64,000 bases of DNA from NCBI GenBank assembly GCA_020744425.1, contig JAGMUV010000006.1:868001-932000 (forward strand), read 5' to 3'. Shown piece by piece: positions 51,537 to 63,983 of the stretch. Each line of letters opens with the position of its first letter. Within the stretch, counting starts at the first letter, position 1. The notes below the pieces were generated by a model that worked only from the letters and a program-made list of their open reading frames with translations, had not been told where the DNA came from and made no database searches. Made by a program: the position numbers and the translations under genes. The DNA comes from Dactylonectria macrodidyma (Eukaryota > Ascomycota > Sordariomycetes > Hypocreales > Nectriaceae).

Positions 51537-53515
51537 ATGGCTCCTTCCAGCTCCAAGGAGAAGCGTCTCGCTAAGAAGGCTGCCGATGGCAAGCTCAAGG
51601 GCAAGGCCGGCAAGATCAAGAAGACCGAGGAAGTCCAGCTCGATGCCAACGGCAACCCTATTGTCGATGACAGCCCTGCCACCACTGGCGAGATGATGGA
51701 CGAGGTCAAGCGTCTGGCCGACCAGATGGACAAGCACGGCATCTCCGACCGCGTCACCACCGGTGTCCTGTCCTCCACCTTCACCAGCAAGGATGTCAAG
51801 ATCACCAGCACCAGTCTGGTCTTCCACGGCCGTGTCCTCATCACCGACGGTACCCTCGAGCTGTCTTACGGCCGACGATATGGTTTACTCGGCGAGAACG
51901 GTTGCGGCAAGTCTACTTTCCTCAAGGCCATTGCTGCCCGCGAATATCCCATCCCCGAGCATCTCGATATCTACCTTCTGAACGAGGGTGCCCCTCCCAG
52001 CGACCTAGGCGCCCTGGAGTGGGTTGTCCGAGAGGCCGAGTTGGAGTTGCAGCGTCTTGACCAGCTCGCCGAGAAGATGCTTGAGGAGGATGGCCCCGAG
52101 AGCCCCGTCCTCATGGATCTCTACGACGTAAGTTCCCTGCCCCGTTTCTATACACCATGAATATCTGCCTGACACACTACGTCATACAGCACATGGACAA
52201 GATGGATCCCTCCACCTTCGCTACCCGTGCCTCACTGATCCTGACGGGTCTCGGTTTCAACAAAAAGACCATTCACAAGAAGACCAAGGATATGTCCGGT
52301 GGATGGAGAATGCGAGTCGCTCTCGCCAAGGCCCTTTTCGTCAAGCCCTCGCTTCTGCTCCTTGACGACCCCACAGCCCATTTGGATCTCGAGGCCTGTG
52401 TGTGGCTTGAGGAGTACATGAAGAAGTGGGACCGAACTCTGGTTCTCGTCTCTCACTCCATGGATTTCCTCAACGGCGTGTGCACCAACATGATTGACAT
52501 GCGTGGAAAGCAGCTCCTGTACTATGGTGGTAACTACGACTCTTACCACAAGACTCGCTCTGAGCAGGAGACCAACCAGATGAAGGCCTACCAGAAGCAG
52601 CAAGATGAGATTGTTCACATCAAGAAGTTCATTGCCAGCGCCGGTACCTACGCCAACCTTGTCCGACAGGCCAAGTCCCGCCAGAAGATTCTCGACAAGA
52701 TGGAGGCCGATGGTTTTATCCAACCCGTCGTCGAGGACAGGGTCTTCTCCTTCCGTTTCGCCGACGTCGACAAGCTCCCCCCACCTGTACTGTCATTCGA
52801 TAACGTCACCTTTTCCTACTCTGGCAACCCCGATGATGACCTATACCGCAACTTGGATCTCGGTTTCGACATGGATTCTCGAACTGCCCTGGTCGGCCCC
52901 AATGGTGTCGGCAAGTCCACCCTACTCCGCCTCATGACCGGCAAGCTGTCCCCCACCGGCGGCTCTGTCACCCGTCACACTCACTTGAAGCTCGGTCTCT
53001 ACTCTCAGCACAGTGCTGAGCAACTTGACCTGACCAAGTCTGCCCTGGACTTTGTGCGTGACAAGTACGCATCCAAGTCTCAGGACTACCAGTACTGGCG
53101 CCAGCAGCTCGGCAAGTACGGTCTCAGCGGTGATTCACAGACTGCCCTAATGGGCACACTATCTGAGGGTCAAAAGTCTCGTATTGTCTTCGCCCTGCTG
53201 GCCATTGAGAGCCCCAACATGCTTTTGTTGGATGAGCCTACCAACGGTCTCGATATCCCCACCATCGACAGTCTAGCAGAAGCTATCAACGCCTTCAGCG
53301 GAGGTGTCGTCGTAGTGTCTCACGACTTCCGGTAAGTTCCCATCCTATTTTTGTCAATATTTCTATGCAGGGGCTAATAGTGAAATAGATTGCTCGACAA
53401 GATTGCCAAGCAGATTTTGGTGTGCGAGAATCAGACTATTCGTGAATGGGATGGTCCCATAGCAGGATACAAGGACTACCTCCGCAAGAAGATGATCTCT
53501 GCTGGTGCCGTCTAA
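51537..53515 (+). CDS. ARB1: ABCF ATPase Arb1 (ABCF2), ribosome biogenesis
   Basis: Exons 51537-52127, 52190-53331 and 53389-53515 give 619 residues; yeast Arb1 has 610. This soluble twin-ATPase has no membrane helices and acts in 40S and 60S biogenesis and ribosome export. A Lys-rich N-terminus is followed by ABC domain 1 (Walker [10 protein letters not shown] about 119-127, signature MSGGWRMR, Walker [13 protein letters not shown]), a linker with [22 protein letters not shown], and ABC domain 2 (Walker [10 protein letters not shown] about 433, signature LSEGQKSR, Walker [13 protein letters not shown]-loop VVVSHDFRL across the last intron). In domain 1 Walker B ends Asp-Asp-Pro in place of the usual Asp-Glu-Pro; Arb1/ABCF2 proteins usually share this, so the site is not necessarily inactive. 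Confidence 0.95.
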
Positions 53516-54155
53516 GCGGTGTCGGCTGAGTAATGATGAGTGAAATTGATTTATAGAGGGATCCGTCCACCACAAAAGTTGTGTTGACATTGTGGATATT
53601 TTCATGGGAAAGCAGCCGCGGATGGCGAGTCATCCGGATGATGACGTGAAACGACGCTACCATAAAACCGACGCATGGGCATTGCCTTGACATAGAGAGG
53701 CATAAAGCGTCCATGAAGATATGGATATGTTTACGGGATAGATTTGTTGCTTTCTTTGGGTTTGACTGCCTAGAGGCCTTGATTAGTATGAAATGCATTG
53801 GGTTCAAAACTCCCAATTAAAGTATGTGCCGTATTATTGTGCCCAATTCAAATGATGAGGCTGGTCGAAAAACGCGTCTCTCACGACAATTGCCGTCTTG
53901 GTCAGATGGGCTACCACCTGCAAATGTGATGCTGGCCACGGCTCACTGAACCAAGTACTCTCACCTAGCGCGTGTTGGCGAAAGAAGGTTTCCATCTCGA
54001 TTCAGTCGGCGAATGACGCGACAAGCCCATTGTTCCAGCTCGAAGAAAACAACTGTATCTCCTTGACAGGGTGACTGACGCGTCCTGTTGGTCCGTCGCG
54101 CGTGTCGCCCCTTCAGTGGTCAGGGTCGGAAGGCTGATGGAACAGTCCCGAGAAC

Positions 54156-54187
54156 GTGTCACGAAGGTGTCACGAAGGTGTCACGTA
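54156..54187. repeat. 11-bp direct repeat (GTGTCACGAAG x 2.9)
   Basis: Two perfect copies at 54156-54166 and 54167-54177, then a third copy diverging at its end. Seen directly; function unknown. Confidence 0.9.
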
Positions 54188-55021
54188 TGCTGTGGGACAT
54201 GATCCTCAAAATTCCAGAATCTGTTCGATGGGGTATCGATGATGGGAGGAACAATTCGACCTTAGTCGATGTGTTACAATGACTGTGCTAAGGCGAGACC
54301 TCATATCCCCGCAAGTCACCCTTGCTTGAGGTGAGGTGTCAAATCAATTGTCGATGGAGTGAGGTAGGGGCATTCGATTGGAGGTCAAGGGTATCGGTAG
54401 TTACATCACAGATAGGAACTTGACTGAACTACTCCGTACTACTAGTGATGGTAGAAATAAAAAGCAATGTGTAAAGTGCGGTGAACCCGTGAATATGATA
54501 TCTATCGGAGTTGAGGGTTTCACTGCCACGTGAGATGGTGGTGAGGAGCACGGTAGCACCAGAAGCCCAGAATTGATTTCGGAGCTTTAGATAATAGCAT
54601 GGAGAGGTCAGGATATTAACGCTCTTGTTAGACCATATACCGCAGTTGAATGAGTCTCAAAGAAAAGTATGAGGAAGATTTGGAGGAGCTTGCTATGGAT
54701 AATCAGGTCCTCGAATGATGGGTACGTAAATGAAGTCGTCGCCAGAATCGAGATCTTGTCATCCTGTCGTTTCATCCCTATGGTGTTTGAGAGATCTACC
54801 CTACACTTTCCAGGGCACGGTACGATCTGCCCGCCCACTCCCGCTGTGTCCCGGTGACGGACTTCCCAATAAGGCTAAGGGGGATTCGTTCAATACCCGG
54901 CCCACATGGTCCGGAGGCGAACGGGAACAGCCCCAGTCGATGCGGGTTCGGGAGGAATGTGTTGTGCGTACATCGCATGGGAATAGACGCATAGTGTACG
55001 TCTGTAGGTCATTTAGTGATG

Positions 55022-55042
55022 TGCTGCTGCTGCTGCTGCTGC
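55022..55042. repeat. (CTG)n microsatellite
   Basis: About seven CTG units in non-coding DNA, ending CTGCAG. Confidence 0.9.
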
Positions 55043-56545
55043 AGTAATGAGTGAGGTGGGCGTGTCCACCTCACCCACAGCATCTATAGTAATCAATTGC
55101 CATACTGTACAGAGAAACGTACCTATGGCAAAAGCTTACTGAAACCTGGGCAACCAACTGCCAGCCAGCCCGTCCCGTGGAGCCGAGGAGTGGCGTGGAA
55201 GCGTGGAAGCGCGGAGACGGAATGGCGGCAAGGCGTCCCCTCTCCTCGGGTAGTGTACCTCGTTCTGGGCGTGGTGCATTGTGGAATTTGTGGTCGATTG
55301 GGTGGCAGGGAGGTACTGTACCTGACCCAGAGCCGGTACTGGGGCTGTAGGTGGAGCATGATGCTGTTAGCATGGAGTACGTACCTTCTAACTCACGATC
55401 TTCCAGTCATCCACCCATCCCACCCCCCATTCATCGCAGGGCTGGGTCTGTGAGAGCAGCGCAACGGCGTCAACGAGTCACCCTGCATCGCGGCTGGAGG
55501 TAGTGTTCTCGTCACAAATAACATCACGTACTAGATCCGAAAGGCTAGAACCTCAAGAGGCAGTAAAAGGTAGGGCTCGTCGCCAATGCTCTAATGCAAG
55601 CTGGAACTATTTCCCCGATCCGCCTGGCCCTAGCCATTATCACCAACAAGTGCGCTCCCTCTGTCCAGCGTCCGCTGTCCACCATCGGTCCTCCATCCGC
55701 CCTCCCGTCTCCCATTCCCATTTCCATTCCCATTTTCAATTCCCGCTCTACTGCCTGTTCTTCCTTCTCCTTCTCCCCGTTCATGCATCCACCCACAACA
55801 CGCCGCGCATCATCGTTACAGTTGCATCCCGGAATCTTAGCCTGGGATTTTCCACCTCCAGTCATAGCCTACTGTGCCCCCCCCATGATCCATCACCACC
55901 ATCGCCTCTGCTCCCCGTGTGTACCCTCGGTTTCCCACTAACTGGGAGACATCGTTGACGTGTCTCACCAGCCTTCACCCACGCCTCAACCCACAACCGT
56001 CAATCCCAGTCCCTCAACTGCCAATTCCCTGCTTCCAAGTCCCGGCGCCAACTCCGGCTTGACCACCACAATAATCCCCAAGCCATTCGGTCCTCTCCCC
56101 TTCACCCTGTCGTTCCCATTGACTCTCTTGTGCCCTGACCCACCCACCCATTGCCTGTCGGGACTTGTTTGGACCTGTCTGAGCTCTGCTCAATTGCAGC
56201 GCGACCCCACAACGCCATAGACCAGTCCTCGCTCGCGTCTACGAATCCCTATCGATCTGCCATCGTCGCGGCTCGCCACAACCTCGCTAGATACAACTTC
56301 GCACACGAACACTTGCGACCTTGGCTGTGCATCGAGCGACGCACGATTCGACTCGCGTGCCCATCGCGACTCCCGACTTCGCGCGCATCCTTTGCCTCCC
56401 CCACCTCCGAATCCCCTCGCCGCGACGTCGCACTCGTGCACATGGGTCCTCAGGACTGAATACCTCTGTCACCGACACAATCCCTTCTCTCCCCTTCCCT
56501 GCTTCTCTAGCTGCTCAGTGCATCTCGAGCGGCTAGATACTCAGC

Positions 56546-59500
56546 ATGGACAACAACGGCTACCGCTCCTCGGTGCTGCAGCGGCCACCGCTCAGACCGG
56601 ACAATGGCGGCGACGACGAGCGAGAGCCTCGTGGGCGCGGACACCATCACCACCATCACCACCACCATCGCAGCGGGCGCGACGTGATGGGCGGTGCAGA
56701 GGCGTCCCGCGCTGGAAATGGCGGTGCTGACGGTGCGACTTCAACGGCAACATCATCATCGGCAGCGAATGCGCCTGCGACTGCGACTGCGACTGCGACT
56801 GCGACTGGGTCTGGGCCTGCGACTGCGAATGCGCACCGGCACTCCACCTTCAGCCTGCGCTCCCCCAAGCAACAGCAGTCCGAGTTCCGGCCGCCTCCCT
56901 TTTCCTCCCCTAACCATAATCACAATCGCAACCACAACACCACCCACAGCAGCAACCAGAGCAGCCACGCCCATCAATCCCCGCCTCGCCCGGCCCTGGC
57001 AAATTCCTACATGCCCTCGTCCAACCCAGGCTCAGCTGGCGGCCCCGTCGCTCCTCCCTCCCTTCCGCCCCCCGGGGCCCTGAGCGGCTCGTCGACTGCT
57101 GCAACTCCGGGCCATCACCATCACCATCACCACCATCACCACCCGCATCAGCCCGCGTCCGCCCAGCACCCAACGCCCTCGCCGCTGCACCCGCCGACCG
57201 GCTACTACCCTCCCCCCGGGTCCGACGCCCACCACGCGCGCGAAAAGCCTGCCTCGCGCGGCTTCTACGATCCTACAACCGACACCACCAAGGAACGCCG
57301 GGTGTCTGACGCGGCTGGCACCTCTTCGTGGCACAACGCGCCCTCAGCCGGAACTCCCAAGGTATGTACGGTGCATTGCAATTCGCTCCTCATAGGTTTT
57401 TTTTTTGTCCTCTGTCCGTCGTTGCGTGCTCCTTAAACTCTCATTTCTACCCATATCGCCCCGTCGGCCACTATCTTGGTTGGTCTTGGCCCATGACCCT
57501 TGGCCCATCCATCCATTTAATCACTGCACATTGCCTCGCCCTAGCCAGGAGCCAGGAGCCAGACGCCAAAACGCCAAACGCCAGATTTGCTCGTGCTGGC
57601 CTCAACTCCCCCATCACGTTCCCCATCACCTCCTTCCTGCTCCCAACTCAATCAATGGCTGCACCATCCCGCACCCCATTTTTTTCCTTTCCCGATCTCT
57701 CTCAGCACCACCGCCCCCATCCTCTCCCTCATCCCCGACTCCATCTTCATCTCCTTGCTTTCTTCTCCCCTACTACCCGTCACCTCATCCCATCGCTGAC
57801 CTGAATTTTTTTCTCCACCACTTAGGCTCGCGAGCCTTACAACTATTCTCAGCCGGCTGACCAACACGCCTCCCCCTACTACAACGGAACCTTCACGTCG
57901 CCTCGCGCCCCATCGTCATTCAATCGGTCCCGTAGCCCGCTGTCTCACCCTCACTCCAACCCGTCCGCCGCATCAAACAGCCCCCCGGGGCGACAGCCTC
58001 GAATGGCTTCTCCGAGCTTGCGACATGGTGCGCCGCCCAGCATGACTTCAACCACAAACGGGACGTCCGGCCTTCCGCCCCTGGCCAAGTCTGACCTGGC
58101 CGCGCCTTCGCCCCAAAAGCCAGCTCCCGCATCCACCAGTGTAGGCCATCGCCAATACCCCTTTGATGCATCCAAGCTAACACCCGCAAGACTCCCAGTC
58201 GCGCCGCTGACCCCATGTCCTTTTCCAATATTCTCTCCAGCTCTGAGCCAGCTCCAAAACCTCGGGAGCCTACTCCGGTTGCTGAGGAACGCGAACCCCA
58301 GTCTGCCGCTGAGCCCGAGCGAGAACCCGAGCGAGAACCTAAACGAGAGCCTAAGCGCGATCATAAACGTGAGCTCAAGCGTGAACTTAAACGAGAGACT
58401 AAGCGAGAGATTGCCAAGGCCGCTGAGAAAGAGCCTGAGCGCGATCACGATACCGAAATGGAGAGAGATGCAGAGACGGAACCTGAGCCTGTTCTCACCA
58501 AGGGACGGCAGCCTGTCACGAAGAAGAGGGGCGGTCGCAAGTCGACCAAGGGTCGGGCATCAGACATTCGAGATGCTGCTACTCCCAAGCCCGGACGAAG
58601 GGCATCCATCAAGAAGGAGTCACCCACTCCTCGCCTTCCTGCTAAGCGACAGGCAAACGGTCAGCCGAAGCCGAAGACTTGGTCCACTGAAATGGAAAAG
58701 AAGATCCAGAATGCCGAGGCGCAAATCGACAACGATGCCGCCCATCTCGATGCCGACGAGTTTGACGAGCAGGAATACAAGGAGCGAGCTCAGAAGCGTA
58801 GATGCGTCGTGGCTGACCTAGATAAGGAGCAGGGTCGTCTTCGCCGCGATGTCTTTGCTACCACGGCTAGTAAGAAACTCGTGGCGCACTCGGAACTTGG
58901 CAAGCGGCGATACGATGATGTCTTTTACGACGAGGCTCTTCACGAGGTCCGCGAGCAAGAGCTCTATGCCGAGAAGGAGCGCAAGAAGGACATGCAGCGC
59001 AAACGGCGCCGCGAGAAGTCCATGGCTGTTACCATGGAGCAGAAGGAGGCTGCTCTCGCTCGCGCTGAGGCAGCTGAGGATGAGACCGAACGCCAGAAGC
59101 ATCTCCGTGACGCTGAGCGGGCAAGCAAAAAGGCTCAACAGACCAAGCTCATCTTGCAGAAGGGCATCAAGGGTCCTGCGCGAAACCTGGAGCTCAACCT
59201 CGAGGGTGGCACCATGTCCTCCTTCCAGGCTTCCGATATCGAGTCTGGCGCCGGTGGCGGCGGGACTGGCAGCGCCAAGGATGGAACTGCGGCTGCGACC
59301 GGAACTGGGACTGGGACTGGCCGTAAAGGTAAGGGCCGCGGTGGGCCACGCCCCAAGAAGTCCAAGGAGCAGAAGCAGGCCGAGAAGGATTCCGCCGAGG
59401 CTGCTCAGGCTGCTCTCGATGCCGGTGAGGAGCTTCCCAGCAAGGAAGAGACCCGTGTTCGCATCAAGATCAAGAAATCCAAGAGTGGCGATGCCGACGC

Positions 59501-62500
59501 CGAAAAGGACAAGGAGCCTAAGGAGCCTAAAGAAAAGGACAAGGACAAGCAGAAAGAGAAGGTCGATGATATCCCAGAAAACGAGAAGCGATTCTTGTCC
59601 AAGGGCTACAACCAAATCTACGACCAGATTTGGCGAGATATGGCCCGCAAGGACGTCAACAAGACTTTCAAGCTGGCTGTCGACTCTTACGCTACCAAGT
59701 CTTCCAACCTTAAGAAGACCGCTATCCTGGCATCCAAGGAGGCCAAGCGATGGCAGCTGCGCACCAACAAGGGCACCAAGGATCTTCAGGCTCGCGCCAA
59801 GCGAGTGATGCGTGACATGATGGGCTTCTGGAAGCGCAACGAGCGCGAGGAACGAGATCTTCGAAAGGCGGCCGAGAAGCAGGAAATTGAGAATGCTCGA
59901 AAGGAGGAGGCTGATCGCGAAGCGGCTCGCCAGAAGAGGAAGCTCAATTTCCTCATCTCCCAGACCGAGCTCTACTCCCACTTCATCGGCAAGAAGATAA
60001 AGACCGACGAAGTGGAGCGAAGTACCGACAACCCCGAGGTCGCCGCTAAGGATCCTCACCAGATTGAGCAACAGAAGCTGGATATCAAGGAACCCACGGC
60101 TGTTGGTTCCAAGGTTACTAACTTTGAGAATCTCACCTTTGAGGAAGAAGACGAGGAGAACCTGCAAGCTGCTGCCATCGCCAATGCTCAAAACGCCATT
60201 GCCGATGCCCGCAAGAAGGCCCGCAAATTCAACAATGAAGATGACGACATGGATGAGGAGGGCGAGATGAACTTCCAGAACCCGACCATGGGTGATGTCG
60301 AGGTCGAGCAGCCTAAGCTGATCAACACCCAACTCAAAGAGTACCAACTCAAGGGTCTCAACTGGCTCGTCAACCTGTATGAACAGGGCATCAACGGTAT
60401 TTTGGCCGACGAAATGGGTCTCGGAAAGACGGTTCAGTCCATTTCGGTCATGGCATACCTTGCTGAGAAGCACGACATCTGGGGTCCCTTCCTGGTCGTT
60501 GCTCCCGCGTCCACCTTGCACAACTGGCAACAGGAAATTGCAAAGTTCGTCCCCGAGTTCAAGATCCTGCCGTACTGGGGCAGCGCTGGAGACCGAAAGG
60601 TCCTCAGAAAGTTCTGGGACCGCAAGCACACGACATACCGAAAGGATGCTGCTTTCCACGTGTGTGTGACTTCATACCAGCTCGTCGTCTCAGACGTTGC
60701 CTACTTTCAGAAGATGAGGTGGCAGTACATGATTCTGGACGAGGCGCAAGCCATCAAGAGCTCGCAAAGTTCTCGTTGGAAGTGCCTGCTTGGTTTCCAC
60801 TGCAGAAACAGACTGCTTCTTACGGGTACGCCCATCCAGAACAACATGCAGGAACTCTGGGCCTTGCTCCATTTCATCATGCCGTCACTGTTCGATTCGC
60901 ACGACGAATTTAGCGAGTGGTTCTCTAAGGACATCGAGTCCCACGCGCAGAGCAACACTAAGCTCAACGAAGATCAACTGAAGCGACTGCACATGATTCT
61001 TAAGCCTTTCATGCTCCGACGTGTGAAGAAGCATGTGCAGAAGGAGCTTGGCGACAAGATTGAGCTTGATATCTTCTGTGACCTCACGTACCGACAGAGA
61101 GCCTACTACAGCAACCTGCGGAACCAGATTAATATCATGGATCTTGTGGAGAAGGCCACGTTGGGAGATGACCAGGACTCGGGTACGCTGATGAACCTGG
61201 TGATGCAATTCCGAAAGGTTTGCAACCATCCAGATCTATTCGAGCGTGCCGAGGTGACGTCACCATTTGCTTGCGCCTACTTTGCCGAGACTGCTTCGTT
61301 TGTTCGTGAGGGAAGCAATATCTCTGTGGGCTACTCAAGCCGCAATCTCATTGAGTACAAGCTGCCCCGCCTCGTGTGGAACGAGGGTGGCCGACTGTGG
61401 AAGGCAAGTCGCGATAACCAAAAGGCTGGCTGGCGGAACAAGGCGCTAAACCACATGATGAACATCTGGACCCCTGAGCATGTTCGAGACAATGCCGAAG
61501 GGTCCAAGGGTTTCTCCTGGCTTCGATTCGCGGACACCACACCTGGTGAGGTCTACGAAGCTACGCACCAGAGCCTGATTGTCCGAGCTGCCAAGGAGCT
61601 GCAAAAGACTGACAGACTTGGTTACCTGAACGTGGCATACAGCGAACCCGAGGACATGAACTTTACGCCGGTACATACTCTCTTCCAGATCCAAGCGCGA
61701 CAGAACAGGGTGCCAGTCGCCAACATGACCACGGAGGGCATCTTGAGCCGGCTGATGAATGTTGCCAAGACAAAGTATGCAGACTCCGGCATCACTCGTT
61801 TGGAGCCAGCTGGCAGGCCCCGGGTCTCCGCCCCTCCGATTGATGTGTTGTGTAACGCCTCGAGTGCTCAAGCAGAGCGCGACAACATCCTGTTCAACGT
61901 TCCCATCCGCCGTATGCTCTATGGACCAACAATTTGGGACGAGAAGGCCCTGGTGGAGAAGCAGATTCCCCTGGAGTTGTATCCCACCAGGAAGCTGCTA
62001 CCCAAGCCCGATCACGAGAAGAAGCGCTTCACGAACATTGCTGTTCCGTCCATGCAGCGATTCGTCACTGACAGTGGTAAACTAGCAGAGTTGGATGGCT
62101 TACTCTTCAAGCTCAAGAATGAGGGTCACCGCGTTCTGCTGTACTTCCAGATGACTCGCATGATTGATATGATGGAGGAGTACTTGACGTACCGCAACTA
62201 CAAGTACTGCCGTCTGGATGGATCTACTAAGTTGGAAGATCGACGTGATACGGTTCACGACTTCCAGACTCGCCCCGAAATCTTCATCTTCCTGTTGTCG
62301 ACTCGTGCTGGTGGTCTCGGTATCAACCTGACAAGTGCTGACACGGTCATCTTCTATGACTCGGATTGGAACCCAACCATCGATTCTCAGGCCATGGACC
62401 GAGCCCATCGACTGGGCCAGACGAAGCAGGTTACGGTGTATCGTCTCATCACACGCGGCACCATTGAGGAGCGTATCCGCAAGCGCGCCTTGCAGAAGGA

Positions 62501-62967
62501 AGAGGTGCAGCGTGTCGTTATTACTGGTGGCGGTTCGAGCGTTGACTTTTCTGGCCGTCGGGCTCCTGAGAACCGCAATCGTGATATCGCTATGTGGTTG
62601 GCGGATGACGAGCAAGCTGCGATGATCGAGCAGCGCGAGAAGGAGATGCTCGAGTCTGGCGAATTTGAGAAGCAGCAAAAGAAGAAGGGTGGCAAGCGGA
62701 AGAAGGCCGAGAACACGGCTAGTTTGGACGAGATGTATCATGAAGGTGAGCAAATGACACACGCTAAACTCTCGAGACATAATGCTAACGACGCGGACAG
62801 GCGAGGGTAACTTCGATGATGGATCTAAGCAAGGGCTTTCTGGAACAGCCACGCCCGCTACGCCCGCTGAAAGTGACAGCAAGGTCAAGAAGGGAAGAGG
62901 AAAGGGGTCCAGCAAGAGGGCCAAGACGGCTAAGCAACGACTGGCCATTGCGGATGGCATGGTGTAA
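56546..62967 (+). CDS. INO80: Chromatin-remodelling ATPase INO80
   Basis: Catalytic subunit of the INO80 complex, which slides nucleosomes and edits H2A.Z in the nucleus. Proposed exons: 56546-57361, 57826-58140, 58191-62745 and 62801-62967, giving 1,950 residues. The first 430 residues are low-complexity: His runs at 56642-56668 and 57113-57142, an Ala-Thr run, and Pro/Ser-rich [16 protein letters not shown] begins the conserved part, followed by an Arg/Glu/Lys repeat region. DBINO spans about 844-980 ([20 protein letters not shown]). The ATPase has DEMGLGKT (about 1117) and DEAQAIKSS (about 1227), and the C-terminal lobe has [20 protein letters not shown] and [13 protein letters not shown]. 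Between them is the long INO80-type insertion. Intron 2 is only 50 nt with a weak GTAGGC donor; a frameshift there is the alternative. Intron 1 is 464 nt. Confidence 0.93.
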
Positions 62968-63458
62968 ACATGGACTCGCAACAAGCGCCGAGTCGCAGGG
63001 CGCGTGTAATAACAGACGCAAGGATGGGACTGCACGGGATATTCAGCGGAGTGAAAGGTGTATCATTTGTAACTCGGGATGTTTTGACGTTTTGGTGGGC
63101 ACTGATCTGGGCTGTGGACTGAAGGCTAGGACGGGAGTTGCTAGACAAGGACAACTAAAAAGCCAACAAGAAGACAGGAGGCAACCACGCCCTTCATGTA
63201 CCTGATGGGAGTGTACTTATATTGATAGACAAAGGACGATTATATCGCATTACACTTACAGCCACCCGTTTGTGGGATGACTTTTCCCTTGTCTGAGAGG
63301 CGGTTTCTTTGTACCTCTTGACAACAGTGGTGGCATCTACAAACAGGACATTCGACAAGCCTTCTCCACTGACATGATGGTTCGAGTAGGGTCGCAGCTC
63401 TCGTTCAGTGCCAGTCAGCGTTCCCTCCATAGTATCACTTCTGGGCGACTTTCATCAA
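62968..63458. other. Spacer between INO80 and tRNA-Glu
   Basis: INO80 3' UTR and flanking DNA. No gene seen. Confidence 0.5.
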
Positions 63459-63553
63459 TCCGGTATGGTGTAATGGCTAACATTTCGCGCTCTCATAACT
63501 TGAGAGATTCATCTTGATCCGCGGAGCTCAGGGTTCGATTCCCTGTACCGGAG
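63459..63553 (+). tRNA. tRNA-Glu (CTC) with intron
   Basis: Acceptor TCCGGTA pairs with TACCGGA plus discriminator G. The anticodon arm is CGCG-CTCTCA...C-CGCG, with anticodon CTC. A 23-nt intron lies one base after the anticodon. The T arm has GGTTCGATTCC. The mature tRNA is 72 nt. All four arms pair well. Confidence 0.95.
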
Positions 63554-63983
63554 TTGCCATTAATTTTTTGCCGTTTCCTAGTCTAATCACCATCACTGAT
63601 GTGTTTGAGTAATTGGTTCTTTTTGGGTTGTGGGTGTCCGTGATGGATGATCTGTGCGGGTGGTGGGGCTAACGACGGACCAGAGGGGTTCGTGCGAGTG
63701 TGAGTAATGTGAGAGTCCATGAAGGACTGAAAGAACATCTTGGCCTTTTGGATAAGGTGTAGGATATATATTTGTCGACTTCGACTTTTGCACTATTAGC
63801 TAGCCATCCAGATGTTTTGAGTTACTACTTGGCCGTCGTAAATGGCAATCCATATGTAGCTACAGCAGTTCTCCACCAATCGCGCAATGTACTCCCTCAT
63901 TTCGCAGCTTCATTGAAGCCCCAGCCGTCAGTGTTGATAGTGACAATCTCGAGCTCCCGAAACAAGCAACTAGCCAATCACAG
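63554..63983. other. Spacer between the two tRNA-Glu genes
   Basis: 430 bases between tandem tRNA-Glu genes. No other gene seen. Confidence 0.5.

Larger units (their letters stand above)
53516..56545. other. Spacer between ARB1 and INO80
   Basis: About 3 kb. It holds the ARB1 3' UTR, an 11-bp direct repeat at 54156-54187, and a (CTG)n run at 55022-55042. From about 55600 to 56545 the DNA is CT/CCA-rich, without a coding pattern, and probably is the INO80 promoter and a long 5' UTR. Confidence 0.5.

Noticed and set aside
55503..56460. Overlapping Pro/Ser-rich frames upstream of INO80
   Set aside because: They come from CT/CCA-rich leader DNA open in several frames at once; more likely 5' UTR.
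58818..60659. A 613-codon minus-strand open frame
   Set aside because: Antisense shadow of INO80, Leu-rich because of GC3 codon use; no start context or motif.
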